Assembly: GCF_003347665.1 (NCBI RefSeq)
Contig: NZ_QDGA01000001.1
Location: forward strand, 434,655-498,654
Length of the DNA stretch: 64,000 nucleotides
Direction of reading: 5' to 3'
DNA from: Microvirga calopogonii
GTDB taxonomy: Bacteria; Pseudomonadota; Alphaproteobacteria; Rhizobiales; Beijerinckiaceae
Both the position numbers and the translations under genes were made by a program. Of this stretch, positions 44,703 to 52,632 are shown piece by piece. The notes beneath the pieces are model-generated. The model ran no database searches. It saw only the letters and a program-made list of their open reading frames with translations, and was not told the DNA's origin. Position 1 is the stretch's first letter; the number at the start of each line of letters is the position of its first letter.

Positions 44703-45149
44703 TCAGTGTCCGGTCATGGCATGCGGGGCGGCCACCGGCTTCGACTCGGGCGAGCCGCGTTCGCGAAGATAGATGCCGAGCACTAGCAGCAGGCCGCCGC
44801 GGTGGACCGGGCCCGGCGCGTCCGGCTCGCCGCGCCGTTTGTGCGGCGGCTCGTCCTCGGGATTGTCCTCGTCCGGCTTCCTGGACTCGGGCGAGCCCTT
44901 CTGGAACAGGAACACCATCAGCAGCACGTACGTCGCCATCTGGAGGAATTCGCTTTCCCAGTTCTCGAAGGTGGCCGAGATGAAATGGCCGCTGGTCAGG
45001 TAGGCGAGGAAGCCGATCTCGGGCAGCTCATGCAGGCGGAGCTCCTCGGCATGGGCCGTCCAGCCGGTGAGCGCCTGACCGATGAAGGAGACCAGGAACA
45101 GGGCGAACAGGGTGAGCGACAACCCATTGTCCCGCAGGAACCGACGCAT
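44703..45149 (-). CDS. DUF6766-like membrane protein
   Basis: A 148-residue protein opening RRFLRDNGLSLTLFALFLVSFIGQALTGW, a signal-anchor helix seen in DUF6766 proteins. FENWESEFLQMATYVLLMVFLFQKGSPESR gives a second helix. A charged loop (KPDEDNPEDEPPHKRRGEPD) and a third hydrophobic stretch (GGLLLVLGIYLRERGSPESK) follow. The GSPES motif appears twice, after each helix. It is somewhat short for the family as I recall it, but not obviously broken. Function unknown. Confidence 0.75.
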   Translation of the reverse strand: MRRFLRDNGLSLTLFALFLVSFIGQALTGWTAHAEELRLHELPEIGFLAYLTSGHFISATFENWESEFLQMATYVLLMVFLFQKGSPESRKPDEDNPEDEPPHKRRGEPDAPGPVHRGGLLLVLGIYLRERGSPESKPVAAPHAMTGH

Positions 45150-45290
45150 ACACTGACCTCACGCTCGTGAACCGCTACGGTTCGTCAACGCGGGACAGGA
45201 ATGTTGTTTTCCAGCCGGAATCCGACCCAGGCGACCTCGGCTTCGTAGTCTGGGTCTTGCGGAGCTAGGAACTCTTGGCCGCTCCGGTGT

Positions 45291-46463
45291 TTGGTTTCCG
45301 CAACGGCATTGCCGTTCACTCTGATGGGTTACGAACGGTTTCGCATGGGACTTCACTTGGCGCATGGCGTAGTGGTCGAATACTCGCCTCACGGGAGCGA
45401 GTTCGCAGATCCTCATGAGCGGATCACGCGGGCAGGCGTCGCTCAGCGATTGGCTACCCTGACGGGGTTTGACTATGCGGGCGAATACGACCCCTCTGCC
45501 CGTTATCCCGGTCGGGTCTATTTCGTCCCTGGCAACACATTGGTTGGACTTGAGGCAGCCCGGGTTGGAATCACAGGGGAGCACGATCTGTTCGGCGGTG
45601 TCGTGCCGTATCCCTTCGTCGCGACGAAGGCCATCACCCATCCCCTCGTCGAGCCGGGCGCCTATGCCCCGCAGGGCTGGTCCGACCAATTCGCTTGCCA
45701 AGTACAAAGCGCCGTCTTGGAGGGGTACTCGGTCTTTACGGCAGAGCAAGCCTATGCTGCCGGTGAACGACTTCTGGAGCACGGGCCAATTCGCCTCAAG
45801 CCGGTCCACGCGACAGCTGGACGGGGTCAGAGAGTGATCCGCAGCCTGACTGAGCTTGCGGAGGCTCTTGCCGGCGTCGATGCGGCTGAACGCGCCGATG
45901 CTGGGCTGGTCTTGGAGGAGAACCTCGCGGCCGTGACCACCTACAGCGTCGGTCAGGTGCGGGTGGCGGATCTCACAGCCACGTATTACGGCAGCCAGCG
46001 GCTGACGACCGACCGCACCGGGGCAGAGGTCTATGGCGGGTCCGACCTCGTGGTGGCGCGCGGCGACTTCGACGCGCTTGTCCGATTGCCTCTTTCCGAG
46101 AGCATCTGCACTGCCGTGGAGCAGGCCCGAACCTACGATGCCGCGACAAGCGTCTTCCCGGGGCTGTTTGCCTCGCGGCGCAACTATGACGTGGCTCAGG
46201 GGACGAACGCTCGCGGGCAGTGGCGCTCGGGGGTTCTGGAACAGTCCTGGCGCATTGGAGGAGCAACGGGCGCCGAGATCGCAGCCCTTGAGGCCTTCCG
46301 GGCCGATCCTGGCTTGCAGGTGGTCCACACTTCGACCTTCGAGGTCTACGGTGAGAGCCAGGCACCGCCACCCCACGCGACCGTGTACTTTCGTGGTGTG
46401 GACGAGCATGTCGGATGGTTGACCAAGTACACATTGGTGAGGGCGCATGACGACACGCGATGA
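45291..46463 (+). CDS. DUF3182 family protein (ATP-grasp-like)
   Basis: A 390-residue cytosolic protein. Blocks GRVYFVPGNTLVGLEAARVGI, FGGVVPYPFVATKAITHPLV, RLLEHGPIRLKPVHATAGRGQRVI and AGLVLEENLAAVTTYSVGQVRVADLTATYYGSQRLTTD match DUF3182. The last two resemble ATP-grasp nucleotide-binding strands. The start is uncertain: TTG at 45291 is the frame limit, ATG at 45324 is an alternative, and no ribosome-binding site is clear. It overlaps the hydrolase gene by 17 bases, so the two are coupled. Function unknown. Confidence 0.8.
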   Translation: MVSATALPFTLMGYERFRMGLHLAHGVVVEYSPHGSEFADPHERITRAGVAQRLATLTGFDYAGEYDPSARYPGRVYFVPGNTLVGLEAARVGITGEHDLFGGVVPYPFVATKAITHPLVEPGAYAPQGWSDQFACQVQSAVLEGYSVFTAEQAYAAGERLLEHGPIRLKPVHATAGRGQRVIRSLTELAEALAGVDAAERADAGLVLEENLAAVTTYSVGQVRVADLTATYYGSQRLTTDRTGAEVYGGSDLVVARGDFDALVRLPLSESICTAVEQARTYDAATSVFPGLFASRRNYDVAQGTNARGQWRSGVLEQSWRIGGATGAEIAALEAFRADPGLQVVHTSTFEVYGESQAPPPHATVYFRGVDEHVGWLTKYTLVRAHDDTR

Positions 46464-47253
46464 CCGGATCGACATTTCCGTCGACGATCAGCGGATTTCA
46501 GGGACCCTGGTCACACCGGCCACGGTCGTTCCCGGGGTGCTGTTTTTGCATGGCTGGGGCGGCAGCCAGGAGCAGTACCTGGCCCGGGCCCGTGAGATCG
46601 CCGCCTTGGGCTGTGTTTGCCTCACTGTTGATCTGCGAGGGCACGCCGAAACCGAAGAGCAGAAGGAGACCGTGACCCGCGAGGACAACTTGGGGGATGC
46701 GCTGGCGGCCTACGACACCCTGGTCAGCCATCAAGCTGTCGACAAAGACGCCATCGCGGTCGTGGGCAGCAGCTATGGCGGCTACCTGGCTGCGATCTTG
46801 AGCTCCTTGCGGCCAGTGCGCTGGCTCGGCTTGCGCGTGCCGGCGCTCTACCGGGATGAGGATTGGCCGCTGCCGAAGCAGCAGCTGAAGAAGTATGGCT
46901 TGGCTGACTACCGCCGGGGCCGGGTCACGCCCGACCAGAACCGGGCCCTAGCCGCCTGCGCAGCGTTCAGGGGTGACGTGCTGGTGGTGGAGTCCGAGCA
47001 CGATGACATCATCCCGCACCCGGTGATCGAGAACTATCTGGCCGCGCTCAAGGGGGCGCACTCGCTGACCTACCGGGTGATCGAAGGAGCCGATCACGCC
47101 CTCTCTGATGAGGCGTGGCAGCAGGCCTACACCTCCCTGCTGCTCAACTGGGCCACCGAGATGGTGCTGGGAGCCCGGGAGGAAGGTGAAGCACCCGGGG
47201 TGCGCACCCATCTCCAGCCCGCACCACGCCGGGAGCCTCCAACGGCCGCATGA
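46447..47253 (+). CDS. Alpha/beta hydrolase (dienelactone-hydrolase/esterase type)
   Basis: A 268-residue hydrolase. GVLFLHGWGGSQEQYLARAREIA gives the oxyanion loop, VVGSSYGGYLAAIL carries the nucleophile serine (G-S-S-Y-G), VVESEHDDIIPH the acid, and VIEGADHALSDEAW the histidine, so the triad is complete. The C-terminal 25 residues are proline-rich. It overlaps the DUF3182 gene. The pairing suggests hydrolysis of a product made or bound by the ATP-grasp-like protein (inference). Confidence 0.9.
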   Translation: MTTRDDRIDISVDDQRISGTLVTPATVVPGVLFLHGWGGSQEQYLARAREIAALGCVCLTVDLRGHAETEEQKETVTREDNLGDALAAYDTLVSHQAVDKDAIAVVGSSYGGYLAAILSSLRPVRWLGLRVPALYRDEDWPLPKQQLKKYGLADYRRGRVTPDQNRALAACAAFRGDVLVVESEHDDIIPHPVIENYLAALKGAHSLTYRVIEGADHALSDEAWQQAYTSLLLNWATEMVLGAREEGEAPGVRTHLQPAPRREPPTAA

Positions 47254-47389
47254 TCCTGAGCCCCGCGTGCATTTCGGCAAAATCAGGACGTACCTGGGTT
47301 TGGCAGGCTGGTTCAGTGTCCCGCACGGGTGTCCACTAAAGCTGAGGCACGTCCAATAAAACGGCCGTTTGTTCGAACAATTGGCCTGA

Positions 47390-47407
47390 CCTCCAATAAA
47401 TTGGAGG
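47390..47407. promoter_or_regulatory. Perfect palindrome upstream of the Met-rich protein gene
   Basis: CCTCCAAT-AA-ATTGGAGG is a perfect 8-bp inverted repeat 117 bases before the Met-rich gene. The smaller palindrome GTTCGAAC (about 47371-47378) is nearby. It may be an operator. The remainder of 47254-47523 shows no gene. Confidence 0.45.
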
Positions 47408-47523
47408 AAAGAAGCGGCCTCGTCGTTGGGATGCGTTGCTGTGAGACCCTGCCAGGCTCATCCTTTTCTTCGACGCAGCGGAAACGCTGGCGAGTTTCTG
47501 ACAAGCAGATGAGAGATGGACAG

Positions 47524-47952
47524 ATGACCAGTTCAGCCGCAATGCCCATGATGGGCAACATGATGCCGGGTATGATGCCGATGATGGGCGGCATGATGCC
47601 GAATATGATGCCTCAGATGCAGATGCCCATGATGGGTGGAATGATGCCCCAGATGCCGATGGGCGGGATGATGCCAATGATGGGGGGCATGATGTCCCCC
47701 ATGCAGATGAGCGGGATGATGCCCGGCATGATGTGCCGCATGTCCTGTGACATGGCCGCCGACGGTTCCATGACCTGCACCATGATGCCGATGGAAGGCA
47801 TGTCCGCAGACATGTTCAAGATGTGCTGCGAGAACATGATGCGGATGATGGAGATGGGCATGCCCTGCATGATGATGTGCGGCGGCATGATGCTCGTCGG
47901 GATGAGCTCGGCCATGGGTTCGCAGACCAAGCCGATGAAGAAGAGCGCCTGA
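47524..47952 (+). CDS. Methionine-rich protein, possible metal-binding
   Basis: A 142-residue protein in which methionine makes up roughly a third of residues, arranged as repeated MMxxMMPMMGGMM units in the first 75 residues. A second half adds cysteines (CRMSCDMA, MFKMCCENMMRMM, PCMMMCGGMM). No signal peptide is visible. The Met/Cys pattern resembles soft-metal (copper/silver) binding proteins, but no family is recognised. The ATG at 47524 is chosen because GAGAG lies eight bases before it; an ATG at 47509 is possible. The upstream extension to 47329 is of different composition and not credible. Confidence 0.7.
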   Translation: MTSSAAMPMMGNMMPGMMPMMGGMMPNMMPQMQMPMMGGMMPQMPMGGMMPMMGGMMSPMQMSGMMPGMMCRMSCDMAADGSMTCTMMPMEGMSADMFKMCCENMMRMMEMGMPCMMMCGGMMLVGMSSAMGSQTKPMKKSA

Positions 47953-48024
47953 GCAAGGTCGCCCTTCGAAAGGCGGTGCCGCCCGCAGGATGCGGCACTG
48001 CCGGCGCGGGACGGGCGGGTCGAA

Positions 48025-48660
48025 CTACCCGACCGTCTCCACGTAAGACATCACCAGGTACATGATCGCCATCACGTGCCCGGGATTGCGATAGATGTGC
48101 GGTACGTCGGCCTGAAAGATGATCGAGTCGTCCGCGTGGAGACTGTAAACGGAGCCATTGATCTCGATTTCTACATCCCCGATGACGACGGCGAGGTTCT
48201 CGATGGTGCCCGCCGCATGGGCAACGGCGTTTTCCTGCGACTGCGCGGCAAGGGTGAGCTTGTAAAATTCGACGCGCCGTTCCGCTTCAAAAGGAAACAA
48301 CGCCCTTGAGGTGAAACTCCCGTCCGCTGACGTGAGGATCTTGGCAGCCTTCGAGCGCATGACAACCGTGCCGTTGCCCGTACTCGGGCTTGTCAGCGCC
48401 GAAAATGGGACGTTGAGCGCCCGCGCCACCTTCCACAACAATGAAATCGTCGGGACGCTTCGCCCCAGCTCGATCTGGCTCAGCATGGCCCGGCTGACGC
48501 CAGCCAGGTTCGCAAGGCGCTCCAGGGAGTGACCACGCGAGCGCCGCAGTCGTTTGAGATTGCTGCTGACAATCTCAGCAAGCTCCTGGGCCTCATTTTC
48601 CAGATCGCCCTCGGTTTCATAAGCAACACCGGTGAGATGATCCTTGGGCACATCTCTCAC
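48025..48660 (-). CDS. XRE-family transcriptional regulator with C-terminal cupin domain
   Basis: A 211-residue regulator. An HTH_3 domain (SSNLKRLRRSRGHSLERLANLAGVSRAMLSQIELGRSVPTISLLWKVARAL) lies at about 30-85 and a cupin sensor (VVIGDVEIEINGSVYSLHADDSIIFQADVPHIYRNPG) in the C-terminal third. This PuuR/SutR-like architecture usually controls amine or sulfur metabolism genes. The frame is open to 48726, but the GTG at 48660 has GAGG seven bases upstream and lies after the stop of a small upstream ORF, so it is chosen. A palindrome-containing promoter lies upstream at 48879-48908. Confidence 0.9.
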   Translation of the reverse strand: MRDVPKDHLTGVAYETEGDLENEAQELAEIVSSNLKRLRRSRGHSLERLANLAGVSRAMLSQIELGRSVPTISLLWKVARALNVPFSALTSPSTGNGTVVMRSKAAKILTSADGSFTSRALFPFEAERRVEFYKLTLAAQSQENAVAHAAGTIENLAVVIGDVEIEINGSVYSLHADDSIIFQADVPHIYRNPGHVMAIMYLVMSYVETVG

Positions 48661-48674
48661 GGCGACACCTCGTC

Positions 48675-48839
48675 TTACCGCTGCATGGGCCAAGCATTCC
48701 CAACCCAGACGGGTAAGAAGAACCATACTGCAACCCAGGTCCCAGGCACAACGGCGGGCACCGGGGACATTGGCTGCGTTGCCTTCTGACGCTGGCGCCG
48801 AACTTCATTAAGATCGATGATTTCTGCCGTCGCAGCCAT
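48675..48839 (-). CDS. Small ORF upstream of the cupin regulator
   Basis: A 54-residue frame. A charged start (MAATAEIIDLNEVRRQRQ) is followed by a hydrophobic Trp-rich tail (GTWVAVWFFLPVWVGNAW) ending in MQR. Its stop lies 15 bases before the regulator's GTG, and the regulator's ribosome-binding site overlaps the gap, so translation may be coupled. It could be a small membrane protein or a regulatory leader ORF. No family is recognised with certainty. Confidence 0.5.
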   Translation of the reverse strand: MAATAEIIDLNEVRRQRQKATQPMSPVPAVVPGTWVAVWFFLPVWVGNAWPMQR

Positions 48840-48878
48840 GACCCGCACTCTAGAGTTCACTAAATCAAACATATATGC

Positions 48879-48908
48879 CGTTATAAAGAACTCTTTGTCA
48901 ATATAACG
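48879..48908 (-). promoter_or_regulatory. Promoter and operator candidate of the cupin-XRE operon
   Basis: CGTTATA (48879-48885) and TATAACG (48902-48908) form a perfect 7-bp inverted repeat. On the leftward strand TTGACA (rc of 48896-48901) lies inside it, with an AT-rich GCATATAT about 17 bases on as a -10 region. Binding by the regulator would be expected to block its own promoter (inference). Confidence 0.5.
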
Positions 48909-49018
48909 GAGACTTAGCAGTGAGCGCGGTCCCAGCCCGCTGTATTTTCTTCCGTTTCAGCTCAACGTGACACTTTCAGCGCTTGTTCTGAATACCGAAC
49001 GTTCCAGGCGACGCGACG

Positions 49019-49769
49019 ATGTCACAGAGAGGAGCTGACTTTTGGCAGCCGGCGGTGACACATCTGCTCCTCAGACTCGATAAGTCGCGGGTCCCAAAGG
49101 CTGGCGTTGTGCTGCTCGCTGCCACCAATCATTTGAAGAGAGTTGACGCTGCGCTTCTCGGGCCGATTGACCGCACCTTCGAGATCGTGCCTCCGGACGA
49201 GCAGAGCCTGATGGGCATCCTGCGCAGGCGCTGTAGCGGTGAGGTGGATCCGCGCTGCGCGACAGCAGGCGCGCTTGGCTGGGCGTGGGATGACCCTTGA
49301 GGATCTTCTTGTCCAAGCCGCCCCCAATGATCCACGCAGCCCCGAGCTGCTCTGTGCCATCGCCGTCCATGAGGCCGGTCACGCCCTGATCGCCTGCCGC
49401 TTAGGTATCGCGGTTGTTGGCACAACGATCAAGGCATCGGGAACCGCCCCCAGCTCGACCCGGCTCGGCTTCGCCGGCTATGCCGCCGATACCGTCCTCG
49501 GCCGGGGCGCCAACGCTGGAGCTGTCAACGACCCGAAAGAGGCCACGCGGCTCGTGGCGGCGCTGCATGCCTCATATGGGCTTGGGGCGATGCTGTCATA
49601 CCGTATGTTGCACCAGGACCCCACGGGCATGCTCATGATGGACGCGAACTTGGCTCGCACTGTCGAGACCGACCTGCAACGGCTCATGGGCCAAACCGAG
49701 GCTCTGATCCCGGCGAACCGGGATGCCATCCTCGGCGTGGCCGACGCCCTGCTGTCGCGCCGATTGTGA
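49019..49769 (+). pseudogene. Decayed AAA+/M41 (FtsH-like) protease gene
   Basis: Two fragments in different frames. At 49019-49300, VVLLAATNHLKRVDAALLGPIDRTFEIVPPDEQSLMGILRRR matches the second region of homology of AAA+ ATPases. At 49239-49769, LLCAIAVHEAGHALIACRLG holds the HEAGH zinc motif of M41 peptidases, with a following helical protease domain. The junction needs a frameshift between about 49240 and 49300. Walker A and B are absent, so most of the 5' part is gone. It lies just outside the left attachment repeat of the integrated element. Confidence 0.75.
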
Positions 49770-49853
49770 TCCGCGGCCCCAAGGCTCCTATTATCGATGT
49801 TGTCGCGAAGGAGAAGGAAGCCGCTAGGCCGGTGGTGCCAGTTTTGTACGGAA

Positions 49854-49909
49854 ATGGCGCACCCGACACGATTCGAACGTGTGACCTTTGCCTTCGGAGG
49901 GCAACGCTC
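49854..49909 (-). repeat. Left attachment repeat: partial tRNA-Arg copy
   Basis: Identical over 56 bp to 58728-58783. It contains the T-arm, anticodon arm and acceptor 3' strand with CCA of tRNA-Arg(CCG) but lacks the D-arm and 5' acceptor strand, so it cannot be a working tRNA. It is the duplicated att core left by integration. Confidence 0.9.
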
Positions 49910-49980
49910 CTTCCCTTATCCTCCTGATTTACGACGCATTTTCCCGACAGTGGTGCTCCCCTGCCACCTTTCTGCCAACT

Positions 49981-51186
49981 CTATGCAACGCCGCCTGCAT
50001 CGAACAACTTGGTTAGGGCCTCTTTCGCGTCCTTGGTTCCGTCGTTCCTTTTGTTCAGAATCGCGAGCATTTCATCCGTTTGGATATGGGCATAGTGCTT
50101 AGCTGTAATCGTGATGTCGCTGTGACCAAGATGCCCACTTGCAGCTTTCAGATTGCCAGTGGAACGAACGATCCGCGAGCCAGTCGTGCGGCGGATGTCG
50201 TGAATGGTTACGTCAAACCCCAGCCTCCCGACGAGTTTACGATACCATGATGTGAAACCCGAATAGGTGATAGGTCGGCGTTCGCCCTTGACCTCCTCCA
50301 CCCCGGTCTTCGGATTTTTGCGGGTCCGCTGACAAATGTAGGTGAAGACGTAAACAGGATGCTTACCTCGCTCAGCAACGAGGATAGCCAGCATCTCATC
50401 GTCAATCTTGATTGTATGGCTCTTCCGGCCTTTCCGGCCCTTCATGTTGAAGTGGATCTCCCGGTGTCCGAAGTCGATCTGCGACCATTGCAAATTGGTG
50501 AAGTTCTCCTTTCGCATCCCTGCAAGCAGATTGAACTTAAAGGCACTGCCATATCCCTCACGGAAGTTCTTATCCGCGATGATCTGATGCTCCTCTTCAA
50601 ACTTAATCTCCCGCTTTCGGGCTGAGTTCTCTGCAAGGAAAATTCGGTCGGAAGACCACTTGATCGGCTTTACTGGCACGCCCCACTCATCACGAGCCGC
50701 AAGGTAGACGCGCTTGAGAAGCCGCCACGTATAACGGTTGACATATGAATTGCTTAGAGGCTGCGGCTTACCGTCCGCGTCAAGCAAGACCTTGCCCTGG
50801 GAGTTGGTCCGACCCCTCTTACCCTTCTCGGCTACCATCCTTGCAACCATTTCAGTATCAAGGTCGCTCATCAGCACGTCAGGCCCGATGGTCGCCACAA
50901 TCCACTTGAATGCCTCCACCTCAACGTTGAACGTGGCTTGATTGATATGGCTCTTCTGGGCTTGGATATGGAGGTACTTGCCCACCGCGCTCTTGAGAGC
51001 CATTCCTTGCCCGGACGGCTGCTTCCCATGCAGAATTTGCTCGCGCTTGGCAGCCTCCTTGGCTGCCCGCTCGATCCTCAGAGCCTCACGTTCCGAAGTT
51101 ACCCCCGTAGATGCGCGGTAACGCCGACTACCGACTTGGAACCGATACTCATAGATCTCGGTTCCAGGCATTCGCCTCACTCCCAC
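49981..51186 (-). CDS. int: Tyrosine recombinase (phage-type integrase)
   Basis: A 401-residue integrase. The N-terminal arm-binding region opens MGVRRMPGTEIYEYRFQVGSRRYRASTGV. A SAM-like core-binding domain spans about 80-180. The catalytic domain has the first Arg in AGMRKENFTNLQW, H-x-x-R in IHDIRRTTGSRI, a His in GHLGHSDITITAKHY, and that final Tyr is the nucleophile. It catalyses integration and excision at tRNA-Arg. It lies next to the left att repeat, as usual for such elements, and is followed upstream by a small excisionase-like gene. Confidence 0.95.
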   Translation of the reverse strand: MGVRRMPGTEIYEYRFQVGSRRYRASTGVTSEREALRIERAAKEAAKREQILHGKQPSGQGMALKSAVGKYLHIQAQKSHINQATFNVEVEAFKWIVATIGPDVLMSDLDTEMVARMVAEKGKRGRTNSQGKVLLDADGKPQPLSNSYVNRYTWRLLKRVYLAARDEWGVPVKPIKWSSDRIFLAENSARKREIKFEEEHQIIADKNFREGYGSAFKFNLLAGMRKENFTNLQWSQIDFGHREIHFNMKGRKGRKSHTIKIDDEMLAILVAERGKHPVYVFTYICQRTRKNPKTGVEEVKGERRPITYSGFTSWYRKLVGRLGFDVTIHDIRRTTGSRIVRSTGNLKAASGHLGHSDITITAKHYAHIQTDEMLAILNKRNDGTKDAKEALTKLFDAGGVA

Positions 51187-51199
51187 CGTCCTACCCCTT

Positions 51200-51514
51200 T
51201 CAATTATCGTACCATGAATCGTAGTCTTCGGCCCCGCTTGACCCTTTACAGGCTCTCGCGGGCTTAACCGTGGGAGTCGGCGCAGTTAAGGTTCCCTGCC
51301 CTTTCCTACGCTCCGCAAAGGCATCCAGTGCCTCTTCCGAGAATCGGAGTTCCCGGTGCTTTGCTCCACTACGGGCAATGTCGATGCCCTCAAGGTCGCC
51401 ATCTTCGTAGAGCGCGACAACATGGCCTTCAGAGCACTTCATTCGCTCTGAAACTTCCTTAATCGTGTACTGCTGCCCGAAATCGGCACAAAAAATTGAT
51501 GGATGAAAAATCAT
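51200..51514 (-). CDS. Small helix-turn-helix protein, excisionase-like
   Basis: A 104-residue protein. YTIKEVSERMKCSEGHVVALYEDGDLEGIDIARSGAKHRELRFSEEALDAF is a MerR/excisionase-type winged helix (HTH_17). A basic low-complexity tail follows. It lies 13 bases before the integrase gene in the same direction. Recombination directionality factor (Xis) is the likely role, inferred from fold and position. Confidence 0.8.
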   Translation of the reverse strand: MIFHPSIFCADFGQQYTIKEVSERMKCSEGHVVALYEDGDLEGIDIARSGAKHRELRFSEEALDAFAERRKGQGTLTAPTPTVKPARACKGSSGAEDYDSWYDN

Positions 51515-51533
51515 TCTAAAGCTCGGCAGGTTT

Positions 51534-52028
51534 TCAGTTTGATCCTTGCCACCTCAATTTGAAGTGGACAGCCTCCGCCAAGTTGCTGAATGAGACGACA
51601 GCAACTTCACGCTCACCGGCAGATGTTTCAATTCGAACAAGTGAGAACTTCGCGGACGGAGCATGATCCTCCATCCAGTGACGCGCTTCGTCACTGAGAC
51701 AGAGGGCCAGTAAGTCTTCCGGCAAGCTGAACAGTTCCGCATACGTGCGGCCTCTGCCGATCTCAATAGGCAAGATGATGGCCGTCTCGCCAATTCCAAG
51801 CTCGGGATGCTGCTGCTTTACAAGCCCCTCAACATCGACCGTATGCGCTTGAGTGCCGCTTCCTTTGAAGTGCGAGAGAGCAGCACAGGCAAGTGCAACG
51901 TGCTTCGGGATAATCCCGTCACCCTCGTACGTTGCCACGGTGCGTTTGCCCAAGCCCAGAGCGTTGGCTGCTTCGCCTTGGGTTAGGCCATGTGATTTTC
52001 GCCAAGAGCGAAATTGTTCAGGTGTCAT
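51534..52028 (-). CDS. XRE-family regulator of the element
   Basis: A 164-residue protein. TPEQFRSWRKSHGLTQGEAANALGLGKRTVATYEGDG is an HTH_3 domain. The rest is uncharacterised, with VEGLVKQQHPELGIGETAIILPIEIGRGRTYAELFSLPEDLLALCLSDEARHW. The ATG at 52028 has GGAGAG eight bases upstream, while the frame is open to 52145 through unlikely sequence. It is divergent from the 52241 gene, and two TGCCG-N3-CGGCA sites lie between them, so it probably represses both directions. Confidence 0.85.
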   Translation of the reverse strand: MTPEQFRSWRKSHGLTQGEAANALGLGKRTVATYEGDGIIPKHVALACAALSHFKGSGTQAHTVDVEGLVKQQHPELGIGETAIILPIEIGRGRTYAELFSLPEDLLALCLSDEARHWMEDHAPSAKFSLVRIETSAGEREVAVVSFSNLAEAVHFKLRWQGSN

Positions 52029-52088
52029 CGGCGGTTCTCTCCGTTCGGCGCTTCTGTACAGCCACCTCGGATCAAGAGCAAATGAAAA

Positions 52089-52102
52089 ATGCCGACACGG
52101 CA
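52089..52102. promoter_or_regulatory. Operator 1 of the element regulator
   Basis: ATGCCGACACGGCA contains the palindrome TGCCG-ACA-CGGCA. Its exact reverse complement occurs at 52186-52199. It lies 61 bases upstream of the XRE gene start. Confidence 0.65.
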
Positions 52103-52185
52103 CTTTTTCGCGCTTGCATGGCATTTCGTAATTGACACTGTTCATTGCTGCGGGTTAAGCATAATGCACAGACGGCGTCAGAAGA

Positions 52186-52199
52186 TGCCGTGTCGGCAT
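52186..52199. promoter_or_regulatory. Operator 2 of the element regulator
   Basis: TGCCGTGTCGGCAT is the exact reverse complement of operator 1. It lies 42 bases upstream of the rightward TTG start at 52241, downstream of a TTGACA box (52132-52137). Its presence argues that translation of the rightward gene does not begin at 52145. Confidence 0.65.
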
Positions 52200-52240
52200 T
52201 CCTATCCCGTATTCAACTCGCTTTATCGAAGGAGATTGCG

Positions 52241-52609
52241 TTGAAGCAGCAACTGACAACAAACCAAGCACGACAGAAGAGCATCCAGGGCGGGGCCGCA
52301 TCTCAGGAACGAGAACTCGTTGCCCTCATGCCAAATGCGCTCAGCGCCTCCGATTGGGAGAGATCAGGCAAGACGTTTGATCCGGATCTGCATGTGACCT
52401 CTGCCCGAGGGCAGGCAGGAGACCCAGAGGGCTGGAAGGCGACCGTTGAAACCTTGCAGAAACATGGCTTGGAGGCTGTGGCTTACCACTACGCTCCCGA
52501 CTTCTTTCTGGGTGGTTTCTCGCTTGAGGTCGAGTTCTCCACCTCTCAGACGGGTTCACGGGCAGTCGCCATGTGGAACTCCTTCTTCGATGAAGATGAG
52601 GAGGAGTAA
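52241..52609 (+). CDS. Hypothetical protein of the element
   Basis: A 122-residue acidic protein of unknown family. A helical N-terminus (KQQLTTNQARQKSIQGG) is followed by a beta-rich part (HGLEAVAYHYAPDFFLGGFSLEVEFS) and an acidic tail (FFDEDEEE). The frame is open from 52145, but TTG at 52241 has AAGGAG six bases upstream and lies past the operator, so it is chosen. It is expressed divergently from the XRE regulator. Confidence 0.65.
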   Translation: MKQQLTTNQARQKSIQGGAASQERELVALMPNALSASDWERSGKTFDPDLHVTSARGQAGDPEGWKATVETLQKHGLEAVAYHYAPDFFLGGFSLEVEFSTSQTGSRAVAMWNSFFDEDEEE

Positions 52610-52632
52610 CCCTGGCTTTGCGCCGGATCGTC

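Noticed and set aside
45159..46475. 438-residue leftward frame opposite DUF3182
   Set aside because: DUF3182 motifs on the rightward strand are clear; the antisense frame has no recognisable domain.
47329..47523. N-terminal extension of the Met-rich protein
   Set aside because: The composition changes abruptly, it covers regulatory palindromes, and no ribosome-binding site is present.
49854..49909. Second tRNA-Arg gene
   Set aside because: Only the 3' half is present; the D-arm and 5' acceptor strand are missing. It is the att duplicate.
52145..52240. Upstream extension of the rightward element gene from a TTG at 52145
   Set aside because: It has no ribosome-binding site and contains an operator; the TTG at 52241 has AAGGAG six bases upstream.
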